Shown here: positions 12,125 through 14,642 of the stretch, in pieces
Position numbering within the stretch: position 1 is the stretch's first letter
How the letters are laid out: the number at the start of each line of letters is the position of its first letter
Source: JBDTMT01 sp039934135
GTDB taxonomy: Bacteria; Desulfobacterota; Binatia; HRBIN30; CADEER01
DNA: 14,642 nucleotides
NCBI GenBank assembly: GCA_039934135.1
Contig: JBDTMT010000082.1
Span: 1 to 14,642, forward strand
Reading direction: 5' to 3'
The notes under the pieces: model-generated
Databases searched by the model: none
What the model saw: the letters and a program-made list of their open reading frames with translations, nothing else
Told to the model about the DNA's origin: nothing
Position numbers and translations under genes: made by a program

Positions 12125-13801
12125 ATGGCTGCTGCTGAGCATCCGATCGCGCGCGTCGCGGCGCCGGCCAGGCCGGGCGTCACCACCATGCTGCATGCGT
12201 GGGTGACGACGGTCGATCACAAGAAGCTCGGCGTCATGTACATCGCCAGCGGCCTGGTGTTCTTCGTCATTGCCGGGCTCGAGGCGACGGCGATGCGCAT
12301 CCAGCTGGCGGTGCCGAACAACACCTTCCTGTCGCCGCAGGTGTTCAACCGGCTGTTCACCATGCACGGCACGTCGATGGTCTTTCTGGTCGGCATGCCG
12401 ATCATCATCGGCCTCGGCAACTATCTCGTGCCGCTGATGATCGGAGCGCGCGACCTCGCCTTCCCGCGCCTCAACGCCTTCGGCTTCTGGATGTTCTTCT
12501 TCGGCGGCTGGCTGCTGTACTTCAGCGTGCTCGGCGGCGACGGCCTGTACGGCGCCGGCTCGATGCCCGACGTCGGCTGGTTCGCCTATGCGCCGCTGAC
12601 CGGGCGTGCCTTCTCGCGCGGCAACAGCACCGACTACTGGATCGTGGGCCTGTTGATCAGCGGCATCGGCAGCATCACCACCGCCGCCAATCTGGTCACC
12701 ACCATCTTCACCATGCGCTGTCCGGGCATGACCTTGACCCGCATGCCGCTGTTCGTCTGGATCATGCTCATCGTCTTCATCCAGATGCTGCTGGCGCTGC
12801 CGCCGCTGTCAGCGGCGCAGGTGATGCTGCTCTTCGACCGCTTTCTCGGCGCCCACTTCTTCGACACCCAGGCCGGCGGCGACGCCGTGTTGTGGCAGCA
12901 CTTCTTCTGGATCTTCGGTCACCCCGAGGTCTACATCCTCATGCTGCCCGGCTTCGCCGTCGCGGCGGAAGTCATTCCGGTCTTCTCGCGCAAGCCGATC
13001 TTCGGCTACGCCGCCATGGTCGCGGCGACGGTGGCGATCGGCTTCATCAGCCTCGGCGTCTGGGCGCACCACATGTTCACCGTCGGCATGAGCGCCGGCG
13101 CCAATACCTTCTTCGTGTTGTCGACCATGCTCATCGCCGTGCCGACCGGCATCAAGCTGTTCAACTGGCTGGCCACCATGTGGGGCGGCAAGATCCGCTT
13201 CGATGTCCCGATGCTGTTCTGCACCGCCTTCCTGTTCCAGTTCCTGTGCGCCGGCCTGACCGGTGTGATGCTGGCGGCGGCGCCGTTCGATTGGCAGCTC
13301 AGCGACTCCTACTTCGTCGTCGCCCACTTCCACTTCGTGCTCATTGGCGGCCTGGTGTTCACCATCTTCTCCGCTTTCTACTACTGGTTCCCCAAGGTGA
13401 CCGGCCGGCGGTTGAGCGAGCGCCTCGGCAAGTGGCATTTCTGGTTGTTCGTCATCGGCTTCAACCTGACGTTCCTGCCGCAGCACGTCTCCGGCATCCT
13501 CGGGATGCCGCGCCGCATCTACACCTATGATTCCGGCCGCGGCCTCGAGCTGTGGAACGCCTTGTCGACCGCTGGCGTGCCGTTTCAGATCGTCGCCGTG
13601 CTGCTGTTGGTGATCAACATCTTCTGGGCCCTGCGTAGCGGCACGGTGGCGGGCGACGACCCGTGGGATGCGTGGACGCTGGAGTGGTCGACCACCTCGC
13701 CGCCGCCGGACTACAACTTCGAGACCGTCCCGACCGTGCGCAGCCGCCGGCCGCTGTGGGATCTGAAACATCCCGACGATCCGGATTGGAAGTACGAGTG
13801 A
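12125..13801 (+). CDS. ctaD: Cytochrome c oxidase subunit I (heme-copper oxidase, A1 type)
   Basis: This is the catalytic, proton-pumping subunit that reduces oxygen to water at a heme a3-CuB centre in the cytoplasmic membrane. The 558-residue, twelve-helix-type protein contains the low-spin heme ligands H81 (TMHGTSM) and H403. The high-spin heme ligand is H401 (VVAHFHF) and the CuB ligands are H266, H315 and H316. Y270 in GHPEVY is the expected His-cross-linked tyrosine. The residues of both proton channels are visible: D110 in GARDLAFPRLN and E268 for the D channel, and K344 in PTGIKLF for the K channel, which makes it an A1-type enzyme. The ATG at 12125 follows GAAGG from the repeat. Its stop overlaps the start of subunit III by one base. 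No key residue is missing. Confidence 0.96.
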   Translation: MAAAEHPIARVAAPARPGVTTMLHAWVTTVDHKKLGVMYIASGLVFFVIAGLEATAMRIQLAVPNNTFLSPQVFNRLFTMHGTSMVFLVGMPIIIGLGNYLVPLMIGARDLAFPRLNAFGFWMFFFGGWLLYFSVLGGDGLYGAGSMPDVGWFAYAPLTGRAFSRGNSTDYWIVGLLISGIGSITTAANLVTTIFTMRCPGMTLTRMPLFVWIMLIVFIQMLLALPPLSAAQVMLLFDRFLGAHFFDTQAGGDAVLWQHFFWIFGHPEVYILMLPGFAVAAEVIPVFSRKPIFGYAAMVAATVAIGFISLGVWAHHMFTVGMSAGANTFFVLSTMLIAVPTGIKLFNWLATMWGGKIRFDVPMLFCTAFLFQFLCAGLTGVMLAAAPFDWQLSDSYFVVAHFHFVLIGGLVFTIFSAFYYWFPKVTGRRLSERLGKWHFWLFVIGFNLTFLPQHVSGILGMPRRIYTYDSGRGLELWNALSTAGVPFQIVAVLLLVINIFWALRSGTVAGDDPWDAWTLEWSTTSPPPDYNFETVPTVRSRRPLWDLKHPDDPDWKYE

Positions 13802-14370
13802 TGGCCGAGGAGAGCGGACACGGCGCGGCGCGCGGCAAGGTCGGGATGGCGTGCATGATCCTCACCGAGTCGGCGCTGTTCTCGATCTTCGTCGTCGCCT
13901 ACATTTTCTACGTCGGCAAGAGCCTTACCGGCCCGTATCCGAAGGACGTGCTCGACTGGCCGGTTTTCGCCAGTCTGGCGCTGCTCTCCAGCTCGATCAC
14001 CATCACCCTCGCGGTGCGCGCCTTGCGCCGCGGCGCGCAGGGCGGCTTCGCACTGTGGTGGGGGCTGACCATCGCGCTCGGCGCCTTCTTCCTCGGCGCC
14101 ACGGCGATCGAGTGGAAGGGGCTGATCTACGATCACAACCTGACCATCTGGACCAATCTCTTCGGCACCACCTTCTATACGCTGGTCGGCTTTCACGCCG
14201 GCCACGTCACCGTCGGCCTGCTGCTGCTCGGCCTCACACTGACCTTCGCGCTGCGCGGCGCCATTTCCGCCGCGCACGTCGAACGCGTCGAGGTGCTGTC
14301 CTGGTACTGGCACTTCGTCGATGCGGTGTGGGTGGTCGTGTTCACCGTCGTCTACGTGGTGGGCCGATGA
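13801..14370 (+). CDS. ctaE: Cytochrome c oxidase subunit III, short form
   Basis: Subunit III stabilises the oxidase core and helps proton uptake. The ATG at 13801 overlaps the ctaD stop (TGATG), with GGAAG at 13788-13792 as ribosome binding site, so translation is coupled. The 189-residue product has about five membrane helices (near 15-38, 54-76, 83-108, 122-150 and 162-187). It ends with the family signature WYWHFVDAVWVVVF. GFHAGHVTVGL is also typical. The mitochondrial-type subunit has seven helices in about 260 residues; this form lacks the first two, as in many bacterial caa3 and bo3 oxidases. The frame is open upstream, but that stretch is antisense-like junk inside ctaD. Confidence 0.93.
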   Translation: MAEESGHGAARGKVGMACMILTESALFSIFVVAYIFYVGKSLTGPYPKDVLDWPVFASLALLSSSITITLAVRALRRGAQGGFALWWGLTIALGAFFLGATAIEWKGLIYDHNLTIWTNLFGTTFYTLVGFHAGHVTVGLLLLGLTLTFALRGAISAAHVERVEVLSWYWHFVDAVWVVVFTVVYVVGR

Positions 14371-14410
14371 CGTTCGAATGTGGTGGCGCGGGGCTCTGGG
14401 GTGGGACGGT

Positions 14411-14559
14411 TCTCTTTGGTGGCGCGGGTCTCCAGACCCGTGTGCCTGCGCAGCGCAGCGTAGCAGGCAGCAGCGCGAGTGTTCTCCGGCTCCGCTGCGC
14501 TCCGCCGGACACGGGTCTGGAGACCCGCGCCACCGAGGACTCCGGCGCCACCAAAGAGA
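14411..14559. repeat. Compound palindrome with perfect 26-bp and 15-bp inverted repeats
   Basis: Bases 14418-14443 and 14509-14534 are exact reverse complements (26 bp). Outside and partly overlapping them, 14411-14425 and 14545-14559 are exact reverse complements (15 bp). Each 26-bp arm is itself nearly palindromic around GGGTCTCCAGACCC. The interior has further hairpins: GCCTGC at 14444-14449 with GCAGGC at 14463-14468, and CCGG at both ends of 14486-14508. A 12-bp piece of the left arm (TGGTGGCGCGGG) also occurs as a direct copy at 14381-14392. The element fills most of the 213-bp gap (14371-14583) after ctaE. I see no gene in that gap. Confidence 0.9.
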
Positions 14560-14583
14560 CTGACATCGCCACGAGAATCCTCC

Positions 14584-14642
14584 ATGGCTGACGAGCCGAC
14601 GCATCTCGATCTACCGGCGCCGACGGCGTGGCCGATGGTCGC
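14584..14642 (+). CDS. Start of a further gene, probably oxidase-associated (3' partial)
   Basis: An ATG at 14584 opens a frame to the end of the window, encoding 19 complete codons that begin MADEPTHLDLPAPTAWPMV. The Pro-rich stretch followed by a hydrophobic turn is reminiscent of the N-termini of small or accessory oxidase subunits that precede a first membrane helix. The position right after subunit III fits a subunit IV-like or second subunit III-like protein. The Shine-Dalgarno is weak. Too little is visible for a firm call. Confidence 0.5.
   Translation, partial: MADEPTHLDLPAPTAWPMV

Noticed and set aside
14352..14591. Short open frames in both directions through the compound palindrome
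   Set aside because: They translate the inverted repeat (GGAGLQTRV-like peptides on both strands) and have no independent support.

Overview
This is a GC-rich (roughly two thirds G+C by eye) chromosomal stretch from a Gram-negative-type bacterium. It is densely coding, and its intergenic gaps carry palindromic and G-rich low-complexity repeats. The gene content (a pentose-phosphate cluster, a caa3-type oxidase, FdhD) and the repeat style resemble uncultured soil lineages near the old Deltaproteobacteria. That placement is a guess from memory and nothing in the window proves it. There are no rRNA or tRNA genes, no CRISPR array and no transposase gene.

Layout. (1) Bases 1-636: the 3' part of fdhD, a formate dehydrogenase sulfurtransferase. 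(2) Bases 793-5357: a rightward sugar-phosphate cluster of transaldolase (tal), a short-type 6-phosphogluconate dehydrogenase (gnd), 6-phosphogluconolactonase (pgl), ribose-5-phosphate isomerase A (rpiA) and a ROK-family, probably polyphosphate-dependent, glucokinase with a lysine-rich tail. Together these would make glucose 6-phosphate, run most of the oxidative pentose phosphate pathway and recycle pentoses. Glucose-6-phosphate dehydrogenase (zwf) is not in the window. (3) Bases 7222-5404, leftward: a GHMP-family small-molecule kinase followed by a sugar-phosphate nucleotidyltransferase, a pair that looks like a route from a free sugar to a nucleotide sugar of unknown identity. (4) Bases 7539-9380, rightward: a secreted GH8 glycoside hydrolase with a C-terminal module I do not recognise. 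The divergent 316-bp gap between (3) and (4) holds tandem heptamers and hexamers and two strong G-quadruplex motifs on opposite strands. (5) Bases 10661-9387, leftward: a YcaQ/AlkX-type DNA glycosylase that converges on the GH8 gene. (6) Bases about 10997-14642, rightward: cytochrome c oxidase genes for subunit II (CuA domain plus a fused cytochrome c, hence caa3 type), subunit I (A1-type proton channels) and a short subunit III, then the start of a further gene.

The most notable structure outside the genes is a family of palindromic elements placed inside transcription units just before start codons. Two copies of an octamer-based inverted repeat precede pgl and the oxidase subunit I gene, and in both the end of the repeat supplies the Shine-Dalgarno sequence. 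A different compound palindrome with perfect 26-bp arms lies after subunit III and just before the next gene. I did not find a clear new multi-gene defence or mobile system. The best candidates for new biology are these repeats, the paired G-quadruplexes, the kinase/nucleotidyltransferase pair, the basic tail on the glucokinase and the unrecognised GH8 C-terminal module.
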